Positions 1-5,744 are shown, numbered from the stretch's first letter. The stretch: DNA of 6,620 nucleotides from Muricomes sp. (GCA_020024675.1 JAHHTM010000070.1:1-6620); one strand, 5' to 3'. Made by a program: numbers and translations. The notes: generated from the sequence alone by a model not told the origin.

Positions 1-172
1 CGGAAGAGGTAACTATGCTCTTGGTATCAAAGAACAGTTGATTTTCCCTGAAATCGAATACGATAAAGTAGACAAGATCAGAGGTATGGACATCGTTTTT
101 GTTACAACAGCAAAGACAGATGAAGAAGCAAGAGAATTACTGAGATTATTCGGTATGCCATTCGCTAAATAA
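1..172 (+). CDS. rplE: 50S ribosomal protein L5 (uL5), C-terminal part only
   Basis: The reading frame begins at base 2 (the window cuts the gene) and gives the last 56 residues, ending in LLRLFGMPFAK and a tandem TAA TAA stop. The segments FPEIEYDK, RGMDIVFVTTAKTDEEAREL and GMPF are the conserved C-terminal end of bacterial uL5. In the family, L5 binds 5S rRNA together with L18, whose gene lies downstream here, sits in the central protuberance, and contacts S13 to form an inter-subunit bridge. The gene is followed 16 nt later by rpsN, the standard spc operon order. The start and most of the protein lie outside the window, so nothing can be said of its 5' regulation, including any S8-binding site of the E. 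coli type. Confidence 0.95.
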   Translation, partial: GRGNYALGIKEQLIFPEIEYDKVDKIRGMDIVFVTTAKTDEEARELLRLFGMPFAK

Positions 173-188
173 TAAGGGAGGGACAAAA

Positions 189-374
189 ATGGCTAAAACA
201 TCTATGATTGTAAAGCAGCAGAGAAAACCTAAATTCTCTACAAGAGCTTATACACGTTGCAGAGTTTGCGGCAGACCACATGCTGTACTCAAAAAATTCG
301 GAATTTGCCGTATTTGCTTCCGTGAATTAGCATACAAAGGCCAGATCCCGGGAGTTAAGAAAGCAAGCTGGTAA
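189..374 (+). CDS. rpsN: 30S ribosomal protein S14 type Z (zinc-binding uS14)
   Basis: A 61-residue protein, the usual length of the short zinc-type S14 (the zinc-free type is roughly 90-100 residues). Two CxxC pairs, C24/C27 and C40/C43, form the zinc knuckle, and the C-terminus GQIPGVKKASW is the typical family end. S14 is a late-assembling protein of the 30S head that contacts 16S rRNA near S3, S10 and S13. The ATG at 189 follows a GGGAGGG-type Shine-Dalgarno at 176-182. It lies 16 nt after rplE and 21 nt before rpsH, so co-transcription is expected. In many bacteria the zinc type is paired with a zinc-free paralogue induced under zinc limitation; that paralogue would be elsewhere and is not seen here. 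Confidence 0.97.
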   Translation: MAKTSMIVKQQRKPKFSTRAYTRCRVCGRPHAVLKKFGICRICFRELAYKGQIPGVKKASW

Positions 375-395
375 TTCGGAAAGGAGGACAACACA

Positions 396-797
396 ATGTC
401 AATGAGCGATCCAATCGCAGATATGCTTACAAGAATCCGTAATGCAAATACTGCTAAACATGATACAGTTGATGTACCTGCATCTAAAATGAAAATCGCG
501 ATTGCTGACATTCTTTTCAACGAGGGTTATATTGCAAAATATGAACTTGTAGAAGACGGATGCTTCAACACAATCCACATCACATTGAAATATGGTGCAG
601 ATAAGAATGAAAAAGTTATTTCAGGTATTAAAAGAATCTCTAAACCAGGTCTTCGTGTTTATGCTAACAGCGAAGAAATGCCAAAGGTTTTAGGTGGACT
701 TGGAACAGCTATCATTTCTACAAACAAAGGTGTAATTACAGATAAAGAAGCTAGAAAACTTCATGTAGGTGGAGAGGTTCTTTGCTTCGTCTGGTAA
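396..797 (+). CDS. rpsH: 30S ribosomal protein S8 (uS8)
   Basis: A 133-residue protein, the normal length for bacterial S8. The N-terminal MSDPIADMLTRIRNA and the C-terminal signature around residues 103-120 (GTAIISTNKGVITDKEAR), ending GGEVLCFVW, identify it. S8 binds helix 21 of 16S rRNA and is a primary assembly protein of the 30S platform; in E. coli it also represses the spc operon by binding its mRNA. Two in-frame ATGs lie close together (396 and 402). The first is preferred because AAGGAGG at 381-387 sits 8 nt upstream of it, against 14 nt for the second. Downstream is a 73-nt gap with a hairpin before rplF, wider than most gaps in this cluster. Confidence 0.97.
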   Translation: MSMSDPIADMLTRIRNANTAKHDTVDVPASKMKIAIADILFNEGYIAKYELVEDGCFNTIHITLKYGADKNEKVISGIKRISKPGLRVYANSEEMPKVLGGLGTAIISTNKGVITDKEARKLHVGGEVLCFVW

Positions 798-819
798 TCA
801 CAAATAGAAACTGAAAACA

Positions 820-842
820 GAGAGGCGTTTAAAACGCTTCTC
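820..842 (+). promoter_or_regulatory. Intercistronic hairpin between rpsH and rplF
   Basis: GAGAGGCGTT at 820-829 pairs with AACGCTTCTC at 833-842 around a 3-nt TAA loop: 10 bp with one G-U pair. No U-tract follows (next bases CGAGAATC), so it is not a normal intrinsic terminator. It ends 16 nt before the AGGAGG of rplF. It could mark an RNA processing or stability point, or modulate translation of rplF; the sequence does not say which. Confidence 0.6.
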
Positions 843-870
843 CGAGAATCTAAGTTATAGGAGGTACGGT

Positions 871-1413
871 ATGTCACGTATAGGAAGACTGCCAATCGCT
901 ATCCCAGCAGGAGTTACTGTTGAGATCGCTGAAAACAATGTTGTGACTGTAACAGGTCCTAAGGGAACTCTTACAAAAGAGCTTCCAGCTGAAATGGAAA
1001 TTAAAAAAGAAGGCGAAGAAGTAATCGTTACAAGACCAAATGACTTAAAGAAAATGAAATCTTTACATGGTCTTACAAGAACTCTCATCTACAACATGGT
1101 TGTTGGTGTTACAGAAGGATACCAGAAAGTTCTTGAGATCAATGGTGTTGGTTACAGAGCTTCTAAAGCAGGAAACAAATTAACATTAAATTTAGGATAC
1201 TCTCACCCAGTTGAAATGATCGATCCAGAAGGTATCGAGTCTGTACTTGAAGGACAGAACAAAATTACTGTTAAAGGTATCGATAAAGAAAAAGTTGGCC
1301 AGTACGCAGCTGAAATCAGAGATAAGAGAAGACCAGAACCTTACAAAGGTAAAGGTGTTAAATATGCTGATGAAGTTATCAGACGTAAAGTTGGTAAGAC
1401 TGGTAAGAAATAA
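871..1413 (+). CDS. rplF: 50S ribosomal protein L6 (uL6)
   Basis: A 180-residue protein, typical for bacterial L6. It begins MSRIGRLPIAIPAGV, has the two-domain duplicated fold expected of the family (about 1-80 and 81-180), and carries the C-terminal signature PEPYKGKGVKY at residues 155-165, followed by the basic tail RRKVGKTGKK. L6 binds 23S rRNA close to the sarcin-ricin loop and supports the factor-binding site of the large subunit. The ATG at 871 has AGGAGG at 859-864, 6 nt away. The gene is followed after 17 nt by rplR. Upstream it is separated from rpsH by a gap containing a 10-bp hairpin, so its expression may be set partly independently of rpsH. Confidence 0.97.
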   Translation: MSRIGRLPIAIPAGVTVEIAENNVVTVTGPKGTLTKELPAEMEIKKEGEEVIVTRPNDLKKMKSLHGLTRTLIYNMVVGVTEGYQKVLEINGVGYRASKAGNKLTLNLGYSHPVEMIDPEGIESVLEGQNKITVKGIDKEKVGQYAAEIRDKRRPEPYKGKGVKYADEVIRRKVGKTGKK

Positions 1414-1430
1414 TTAAGGAGGGTGTGAAA

Positions 1431-1799
1431 ATGGTTAGCAAAAAATCAAGAAGCGAAGTTCGTGTAAAAAAACACATGAAATTACGTAATCGTTTTAGCG
1501 GAACAGCTGAAAGACCACGTTTAGCAGTGTTTAGAAGTAATAATCATATGTATGCTCAGATTATTGACGACACAGTTGGAAATACTCTTGTTGCAGCTTC
1601 CACTCTCGAAAAAGACGTGAAAGCAGCATTAGAGAAAACTAACAATGTTGAAGCAGCAGCATACTTAGGAAAAGTAATCGCTGAAAAAGCAACAGCTAAA
1701 GGAATTACAGAAGTTGTTTTTGACAGAGGCGGATTTATTTATCAGGGTAAAGTAAAAGCATTAGCAGACGCAGCAAGAGAAGCTGGACTGAATTTTTAA
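1431..1799 (+). CDS. rplR: 50S ribosomal protein L18 (uL18)
   Basis: A 122-residue protein matching bacterial L18: a basic N-terminal tail (KKSRSEVRVKKHMKLRNR), then RPRLAVFRSNNHMYAQIIDD, and the conserved C-terminal segment FDRGGFIYQGKVKALAD at residues 97-113, ending EAGLNF. L18 binds 5S rRNA and, with L5, anchors it in the central protuberance. The frame is also open from a GTG at 1425, but that codon lies only 2 nt from the Shine-Dalgarno AAGGAGG (1416-1422). The ATG at 1431 has an 8-nt spacer and gives the normal family N-terminus, so it was chosen. The gap to rpsE is 15 nt. Confidence 0.96.
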   Translation: MVSKKSRSEVRVKKHMKLRNRFSGTAERPRLAVFRSNNHMYAQIIDDTVGNTLVAASTLEKDVKAALEKTNNVEAAAYLGKVIAEKATAKGITEVVFDRGGFIYQGKVKALADAAREAGLNF

Positions 1800-1814
1800 G
1801 AAGGGAGAACACAT

Positions 1815-2324
1815 ATGAGACAAGATCGTATTGATGCTAGTCAGCTTGAACTGACTGAAAGAGTGGTATCAATTAAACGTGTTACCAAAGTTGTTAAAGG
1901 TGGTCGTAACTTCAGATTCACAGCTTTAGTAGTTGTTGGTGATGGAAAAGGCCATGTTGGAGCAGGTTTAGGAAAGGCTGCAGAAATTCCAGAAGCTATC
2001 CGCAAAGGAAAAGAAGACGCAGCTAAAAAATTAATCAGCGTATCATTAGATGAAAACGATAGTATCACACATGATACAATCGGTAAATTCGGAAGCGCTT
2101 CAGTTTTACTGAAGAAAGCTCCAGATGGTACAGGAGTTATCGCCGGAGGTCCGGCACGTGCGGTTATCGAGCTTGCAGGTATCAAAAATATCCGTACAAA
2201 ATCTTTAGGATCTAACAATAAACAGAACGTTGTTCTTGCTACAATTGAGGGTCTTAAAGGAGTTAAAACTCCAGAAGAAGTTGCAAAACTTCGTGGCAAA
2301 TCAGTAGAAGAGATCGTAGGCTAA
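1815..2324 (+). CDS. rpsE: 30S ribosomal protein S5 (uS5)
   Basis: A 169-residue protein with the S5 layout: an N-terminal double-stranded-RNA-binding-like domain (about residues 10-75, with FRFTALVVVGDGKGHVGAGLGKA) and a C-terminal domain with GTGVIAGGPARAVIELAGI near 105-123. S5 lies at the mRNA entrance of the 30S subunit and influences decoding fidelity and helicase activity. The loop VVKGGRNFRF at about 26-35, where spectinomycin-resistance changes map in this family, looks like the unaltered consensus. The ATG at 1815 follows AAGGGAG at 1801-1807. The stop is followed by a 69-nt gap holding a hairpin before rpmD. Confidence 0.97.
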   Translation: MRQDRIDASQLELTERVVSIKRVTKVVKGGRNFRFTALVVVGDGKGHVGAGLGKAAEIPEAIRKGKEDAAKKLISVSLDENDSITHDTIGKFGSASVLLKKAPDGTGVIAGGPARAVIELAGIKNIRTKSLGSNNKQNVVLATIEGLKGVKTPEEVAKLRGKSVEEIVG

Positions 2325-2335
2325 TAAGATAGAGC

Positions 2336-2374
2336 ATAAGGCTTGGCTCAATTTTGAGCATGAGCCGGCTTTAT
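2336..2374 (+). promoter_or_regulatory. Two-state intercistronic hairpin between rpsE and rpmD
   Basis: ATAAGGCT (2336-2343) pairs with GGCTTTAT (2367-2374). Stacked inside it, GGCTCA (2345-2350) pairs with TGAGCC (2361-2366), giving 14 bp with one bulged T (2344) and two G-U pairs. The same GCTCA can instead pair with TGAGC at 2355-2359 to form a smaller local hairpin, because TGAGC occurs twice in tandem. There is no U-tract after the stem. The structure ends 5 nt before the AGGAGG of rpmD (2380-2385), so it could affect ribosome access or mRNA processing. That effect is inferred. Confidence 0.6.
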
Positions 2375-2393
2375 CCAATAGGAGGTAAATAAA

Positions 2394-2576
2394 ATGGCAA
2401 ATTTAAAAATTACACTGGTAAAGTCTACAATCGGTGCAGTACCAAAACACAAAAGAACTGTTGAAGCTTTAGGACTTAAAAAGCTTAACAAAACAGTTGT
2501 ATTACCAGATAATGCAGCTACAAGAGGAATGGTACAGCAGGTTAGACACTTAGTGAAAGTTGAAGAAGAAGCATAA
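2394..2576 (+). CDS. rpmD: 50S ribosomal protein L30 (uL30)
   Basis: A 60-residue protein, the standard length of bacterial L30. It begins MANLKITLVKSTIGAVPKHKRTVEALGL and continues KLNKTVVLPDNAATRGMVQQVRHLVKVEEE, which is the whole family pattern: the conserved start, the KHK...LGLKKL helix and the NAATRGM segment. L30 is a small single-domain protein on the surface of the large subunit near domain II of 23S rRNA. AGGAGG at 2380-2385 gives an 8-nt spacer to the ATG. rplO follows after 24 nt, as in nearly all bacterial spc operons. It is set apart from rpsE by a 69-nt gap with a strong hairpin. Confidence 0.97.
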   Translation: MANLKITLVKSTIGAVPKHKRTVEALGLKKLNKTVVLPDNAATRGMVQQVRHLVKVEEEA

Positions 2577-2600
2577 ATAAAAAGATAAGGAGGTAATATC

Positions 2601-3041
2601 ATGGACTTATCCAATTTGAGACCAGCAGATGGCTCTAGACAGAGTGATAATTTCAGAAGGGGCCGTGGACACGGTTCTGGAAATGGTAAGACAGCCGGTA
2701 AGGGACACAAAGGTCAGAAAGCTCGTTCAGGAGCACCAAGACCAGGTTTCGAAGGTGGTCAGATGCCTTTATACAGAAGATTACCAAAAAGAGGATTTAC
2801 ATGCAGAAATTCTAAAGAAATCATTGGAATCAATGTAAGCCTTTTAGAGCAGTTTGAGGATGGAGCAACTGTAACAGTTGAGAGCCTTATTGCAAATGGT
2901 ATCATGAAAAACCCTAGAGATGGAGTTAAGATTCTTGGTAACGGAGAGTTAACAAAGAAACTTACAGTTCAGGCTAATGCATTTTCTGCATCAGCAGTTG
3001 AGAAGATTGAAGCACTTGGTGGAAAAGCTGAGGTGATCTAA
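2601..3041 (+). CDS. rplO: 50S ribosomal protein L15 (uL15)
   Basis: A 146-residue protein, normal for L15. The glycine- and basic-rich N-terminal extension (residues about 18-50: GRGHGSGNGKTAGKGHKGQK, then PRPGFEGGQMPLYRRLPKRGF) threads into 23S rRNA. The C-terminal globular part carries ILGNGELTKKLTVQANAFS, the family signature. L15 is a late-assembly protein of the 50S core. The ATG at 2601 follows AAGGAGGT at 2587-2594. The TAA stop shares its last A with the ATG of secY (TAATG at 3039-3043), so termination on rplO can feed initiation on secY. Such coupling keeps SecY production tied to ribosomal protein synthesis. Confidence 0.97.
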   Translation: MDLSNLRPADGSRQSDNFRRGRGHGSGNGKTAGKGHKGQKARSGAPRPGFEGGQMPLYRRLPKRGFTCRNSKEIIGINVSLLEQFEDGATVTVESLIANGIMKNPRDGVKILGNGELTKKLTVQANAFSASAVEKIEALGGKAEVI

Positions 3042-4393
3042 TGTTACAGACAGTACGCAAAGCATTTCGTATAGACGATATCAGAAAAAGACTGTTCTAT
3101 ACGTTTATGATGCTCGTCGTTATCAGACTTGGTTCCGAACTGCCTACACCAGGTGTGGATCCAACCTACATTCAGAACTTTTTTGCGAATCAGACAGGAA
3201 ACATCTTCAATTTCTTTGATGCTTTTACTGGTGGTTCGTTTACAGCGATGTCGGTGTTTGCACTTAGCATTACACCGTACATCACTTCTTCTATCATTAT
3301 CCAGCTTCTGACGATCGCAATTCCGAAACTGGAAGAGATGCAGAAAGATGGAGAAGATGGAAGAAAGAAAATTGCAGCAATTACACGTTATGTTACAGTA
3401 GCACTTGCGTTGATCGAGTCGATGGCCATGGCTGTTGGTTTTGGTCGCCAGGGACTTCTTGTAGAGTATAATTTTGTAAATATTGCAATTGTGGTATGTA
3501 CACTTACAGCAGGTTCTGCTTTCCTAATGTGGATTGGTGAACGTATTACAGAAAAAGGAGTTGGAAATGGTATTTCCATAGTACTCCTTATTAACATTAT
3601 TTCCCGTGTGCCAAATGATTTTGTCGTTCTATATAATCAGTTTGTAAAAGGAAAAACTTTGGCAAAAGGAATATTATCAGCCGTTATTATTCTTGCAGTT
3701 GTTCTTGTTGTTGTAGTTTTTGTAATTATACTTCAAGGCGGCGAAAGAAGAATTGCTGTTCAGTATTCTAAGAAAATTCAGGGAAGAAAGACATATGGCG
3801 GACAGTCAACACATATTCCGCTGAAAATAAATACAGCAGGTGTTATTCCAGTTATCTTTGCATCATCTTTGATGCAGTTTCCTATTCTTATTGCTTCCTT
3901 CTTAGGAAAGGGCAAGGGGACAGGAATTGGTAGTCAGATCCTTAATGCAATGAATTCAAATAACTGGTGTAACCCAGATAATTTAGTCTATTCAATTGGG
4001 CTGCTTGTATACATTGCACTGACAATTTTCTTTGCGTATTTCTATACATCGATTACATTTAATCCACTTGAGATCGCAAATAATATGAAGAAAAGTGGAG
4101 GATTTATCCCAGGTATACGACCAGGAAAGCCTACAGTAGAGTACTTACAGAAAATATTGAATTATATTATTTTCATAGGTGCTTGCGGTCTGGTAATTGT
4201 TCAGGTTATACCATTCTTCTTTAATGGTGTGTTTAAAGCAAACGTTTCGTTTGGTGGAACATCACTTATTATTATTGTTGGTGTTGTACTTGAAACAATC
4301 AAACAGATTGAGTCACAGATGCTCGTACGTAATTATACAGGATTTCTGAATAGTAAAAGCAGCTCCAAAAAGAACGGTTTCCTAGGTTATTAA
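3041..4393 (+). CDS. secY: Protein translocase subunit SecY
   Basis: A 450-residue, strongly hydrophobic protein with about ten membrane segments. It is the central pore of the SecYEG channel, which exports unfolded proteins and inserts membrane proteins. Family landmarks are present: RLGSELPTPGVD after TM1 (29-40), the first SecY signature and TM2 plug region (GSFTAMSVFALSITPYITSS, 65-84), the second signature (WIGERITEKGVGNGISI, 164-180), and the cytoplasmic loop with GGFIPGIRPGKPT (353-365), including the arginine needed for SecA-driven transport. The start overlaps the rplO stop by one base. Its Shine-Dalgarno GAGGTGAT (3030-3037) lies inside rplO. Length and motifs are normal, and no truncation or frameshift is visible. 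Confidence 0.97.
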   Translation: MLQTVRKAFRIDDIRKRLFYTFMMLVVIRLGSELPTPGVDPTYIQNFFANQTGNIFNFFDAFTGGSFTAMSVFALSITPYITSSIIIQLLTIAIPKLEEMQKDGEDGRKKIAAITRYVTVALALIESMAMAVGFGRQGLLVEYNFVNIAIVVCTLTAGSAFLMWIGERITEKGVGNGISIVLLINIISRVPNDFVVLYNQFVKGKTLAKGILSAVIILAVVLVVVVFVIILQGGERRIAVQYSKKIQGRKTYGGQSTHIPLKINTAGVIPVIFASSLMQFPILIASFLGKGKGTGIGSQILNAMNSNNWCNPDNLVYSIGLLVYIALTIFFAYFYTSITFNPLEIANNMKKSGGFIPGIRPGKPTVEYLQKILNYIIFIGACGLVIVQVIPFFFNGVFKANVSFGGTSLIIIVGVVLETIKQIESQMLVRNYTGFLNSKSSSKKNGFLGY

Positions 4394-4400
4394 TCAAATA

Positions 4401-4447
4401 TTTAGCTCGCCTGGTATTTCAAAGCAGAATATATCGGGCGAGTTAAA
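4401..4447 (+). promoter_or_regulatory. Long 20-bp hairpin in the secY-adk gap
   Basis: Bases 4401-4420 pair with 4427-4447 to give 20 bp with a single bulged T (4430), three G-U pairs (4405/4443, 4412/4436, 4414/4434) and a 6-nt AAAGCA loop. The core is CTCGCC against GGCGAG. The stem starts 8 nt after the secY stop. The bases after it (ATGCTATATGG) contain no U-tract, so it does not fit an intrinsic terminator. A second small hairpin lies between it and adk. Likely roles, by inference, are an RNase processing site, protection of the secY 3' end, or separation of secY and adk expression. Confidence 0.7.
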
Positions 4448-4460
4448 ATGCTATATGGAT

Positions 4461-4480
4461 ATATTGATCTTTTTCGATAT
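4461..4480 (+). promoter_or_regulatory. Small hairpin just upstream of the adk ribosome binding site
   Basis: ATATTGA at 4461-4467 pairs with TCGATAT at 4474-4480 (7 bp, one G-U) around a U-rich loop (4468-4473). It ends 3-4 nt before AAGGAGG (4483-4489), close enough to affect ribosome loading on adk. It is A-U rich and weak, so it may be incidental. Confidence 0.35.
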
Positions 4481-4497
4481 AAAAGGAGGATAAATAT

Positions 4498-5142
4498 ATG
4501 AAGATAATTATGTTAGGAGCTCCTGGAGCCGGAAAAGGCACCCAGGCAAAAAAAATCGCAGCAAAATATGAAATTCCACATATTTCGACAGGTGACATTT
4601 TCAGAGCAAATATCAAAAACGGTACTGAACTTGGTAAAAAAGCTAAGACATATATGGATCAGGGATTACTTGTTCCAGATGAGCTTGTAGTAGATCTCGT
4701 TGTTGACAGAGTGAATCAGGAAGATTGTTCAAATGGATATGTTCTTGATGGATTTCCTAGAACAATTCCACAGGCTGAGTCTCTAAAAAAAGCACTTGCT
4801 TCTATGGGACAGGAGATGGACTATGCCATCAATGTTGAAGTTCCAGATGAAAATATTATCCATAGAATGTCAGGAAGAAGAGCATGTGTAGACTGTGGAT
4901 CAACCTACCATCTTGAGTATGCACCTACAAAAGAAGAAGACATCTGTGATAACTGTGGCGGAAGCCTTATCTTAAGAGATGATGATAAACCGGAAACAGT
5001 AAAGAAACGTCTTGACGTTTACCATGAGCAGACTCAGCCTCTCATTGACTACTATGCAAATGAGGGAATTTTAAGAGACGTTGATGGTACAATCGATATT
5101 AATGATGTATTTGCTGAGATTGTGAAAGTTCTTGGAGAATAA
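4498..5142 (+). CDS. adk: Adenylate kinase with zinc-binding lid
   Basis: A 214-residue long-form adenylate kinase, which catalyses ATP + AMP to and from 2 ADP in the cytoplasm. The P-loop GAPGAGKGT is at residues 7-15. The AMP-binding region has STGDIFR (30-36) and DGFPRT is at 84-89. The lid (about 122-160) begins MSGRRAC and carries four cysteines, C130, C133, C150 and C153 (CxxC...CxxC), the structural zinc site of Gram-positive enzymes. The ATG at 4498 follows AAGGAGG at 4483-4489. It lies in its usual Firmicutes place after secY, but is followed after one base by the KOW gene rather than by map. The 104-nt upstream gap with two hairpins suggests separate control from secY; no promoter of good quality was found there. 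Confidence 0.97.
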   Translation: MKIIMLGAPGAGKGTQAKKIAAKYEIPHISTGDIFRANIKNGTELGKKAKTYMDQGLLVPDELVVDLVVDRVNQEDCSNGYVLDGFPRTIPQAESLKKALASMGQEMDYAINVEVPDENIIHRMSGRRACVDCGSTYHLEYAPTKEEDICDNCGGSLILRDDDKPETVKKRLDVYHEQTQPLIDYYANEGILRDVDGTIDINDVFAEIVKVLGE

Positions 5143-5143
5143 T

Positions 5144-5398
5144 ATGAATTTTCATCCGGGAATGTTAGTAAAATCAAAACAAGGTCGTGACAAAGATCAA
5201 GTTTATGTAATAATAGAGCAAGATCCACGATATGTACATGTGGCAGATGGTTGGAAATGGACCGTATGCCATACAAAAAAGAAAAATAGAAAACATTTAC
5301 AACCAATTAAAAAAGTAGTTTGTTTAAAGGTTGAAGATGATGAAGAAGTGAAAAAGTCTTGCCTGGCAGTGAAAGACCAGGTTTGCAGGAGGATTTAA
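5144..5398 (+). CDS. KOW-type RNA-binding protein (YbzG/L14e-like)
   Basis: An 84-residue basic protein resembling the small KOW-domain proteins (annotated as L14e/L6e/L27e-like) found between map or adk and infA in Firmicutes, such as ybzG in Bacillus subtilis. The KOW-like part is at about 6-35 (GMLVKSKQGRDKDQVYVII, then YVHVADG), followed by the basic KKKNRKHLQPIKK typical of the group; the C-terminal 25 residues are charged and variable. The frame is open from a TTG at 5132 inside adk. The ATG at 5144 is preferred because GGAG (5134-5137) lies 6 nt before it and the protein then starts at the family position. Only one base separates it from the adk stop, so translational coupling is likely. 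D18 stands where GKDKG-type KOW motifs have glycine. Its exact function is not established; a ribosome-associated role is inferred. Confidence 0.85.
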   Translation: MNFHPGMLVKSKQGRDKDQVYVIIEQDPRYVHVADGWKWTVCHTKKKNRKHLQPIKKVVCLKVEDDEEVKKSCLAVKDQVCRRI

Positions 5399-5402
5399 TA
5401 GT

Positions 5403-5621
5403 ATGTCAAAAACTGACGTTATTGAAATTGAAGGCGTTGTAGTTGAAAAACTTCCAAACGCGATGTTTAAAGTAGAACTTGAAAATGGACACATTGTACT
5501 TGCACACATCAGTGGAAAACTTCGTATGAATTTTATTAAAATCTTACCAGGAGATAAGGTTACATTAGAGATGTCACCATACGATTTAAGTAAGGGAAGA
5601 ATTGTCTGGAGAGATAAATAA
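5403..5621 (+). CDS. infA: Translation initiation factor IF-1
   Basis: A 72-residue protein, exactly the usual IF-1 length. It is a single S1-like OB-fold domain with EIEGVVVEKLPNAMFKVELE, NGHIVLAHISGKLRMNFI and LPGDKVTLEMSPYDLSKGRI, a near-complete match to the family pattern. IF-1 binds the 30S A site and works with IF-2 and IF-3 during initiation. AGGAGG at 5387-5392 lies inside the end of the KOW gene and 10 nt before the ATG; the gap between the two genes is 4 nt, so they are probably translated together. A strong promoter begins 8 nt after its stop codon, making infA the last gene of the upstream unit in one transcription mode and an internal gene in another. No terminator follows it. 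Confidence 0.97.
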   Translation: MSKTDVIEIEGVVVEKLPNAMFKVELENGHIVLAHISGKLRMNFIKILPGDKVTLEMSPYDLSKGRIVWRDK

Positions 5622-5628
5622 AAAAGTA

Positions 5629-5658
5629 TTGACTTTATTTTGTGAATAGTGTTATAAT
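5629..5658 (+). promoter_or_regulatory. Extended -10 housekeeping promoter upstream of rpmJ
   Basis: TTGACT (5629-5634, five of six consensus bases) and TATAAT (5653-5658, perfect) are 18 nt apart. TG at 5650-5651 gives the TGnTATAAT extended -10, and an A-run lies just upstream of the -35 box. This is the best promoter in the window. Predicted transcription starts near 5664-5666 and would serve rpmJ, rpsM, rpsK and whatever follows. Start and strength are inferred from sequence alone. Confidence 0.85.
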
Positions 5659-5665
5659 ATGAAAT

Positions 5666-5700
5666 GGCTGTTTTTGGATAGGTGTGTCCAAAAAACAGTC
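5666..5700 (+). promoter_or_regulatory. Hairpin at the predicted 5' end of the rpmJ transcript
   Basis: GGCTGTTTTTGGA (5666-5678) pairs with TCCAAAAAACAGTC (5687-5700): 13 bp with one bulged A and one G-U, loop TAGGTGTG. It begins at or within about 2 nt of the start site predicted from the promoter. The following bases (TGTAACG) are not a U-tract, so it is unlikely to be a terminator for infA. A stem at the extreme 5' end can protect Gram-positive mRNA from 5'-end-dependent decay; that role is inferred. Confidence 0.65.
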
Positions 5701-5744
5701 TGTAACGTTTTATGAGTTAGCAAAGAATGGAAGGAGGATTTGAC

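Noticed and set aside
1425..1430. GTG start for rplR two codons upstream
   Set aside because: It lies 2 nt from the AAGGAGG core, too close for initiation; ATG 1431 has an 8-nt spacer.
1841..2299. A 152-codon minus-strand frame opposite rpsE
   Set aside because: It is the antisense of a clearly real S5 gene, has no recognisable protein features, and similar shadow frames occur opposite other genes here.
5132..5143. TTG start for the KOW gene inside adk
   Set aside because: It has no Shine-Dalgarno at a useful distance, and GGAG at 5134-5137 points to ATG 5144.
5666..5700. Reading the hairpin after infA as an intrinsic terminator
   Set aside because: The stem is A-U rich and followed by TGTAACG instead of a U-tract, and it lies just downstream of a strong promoter.
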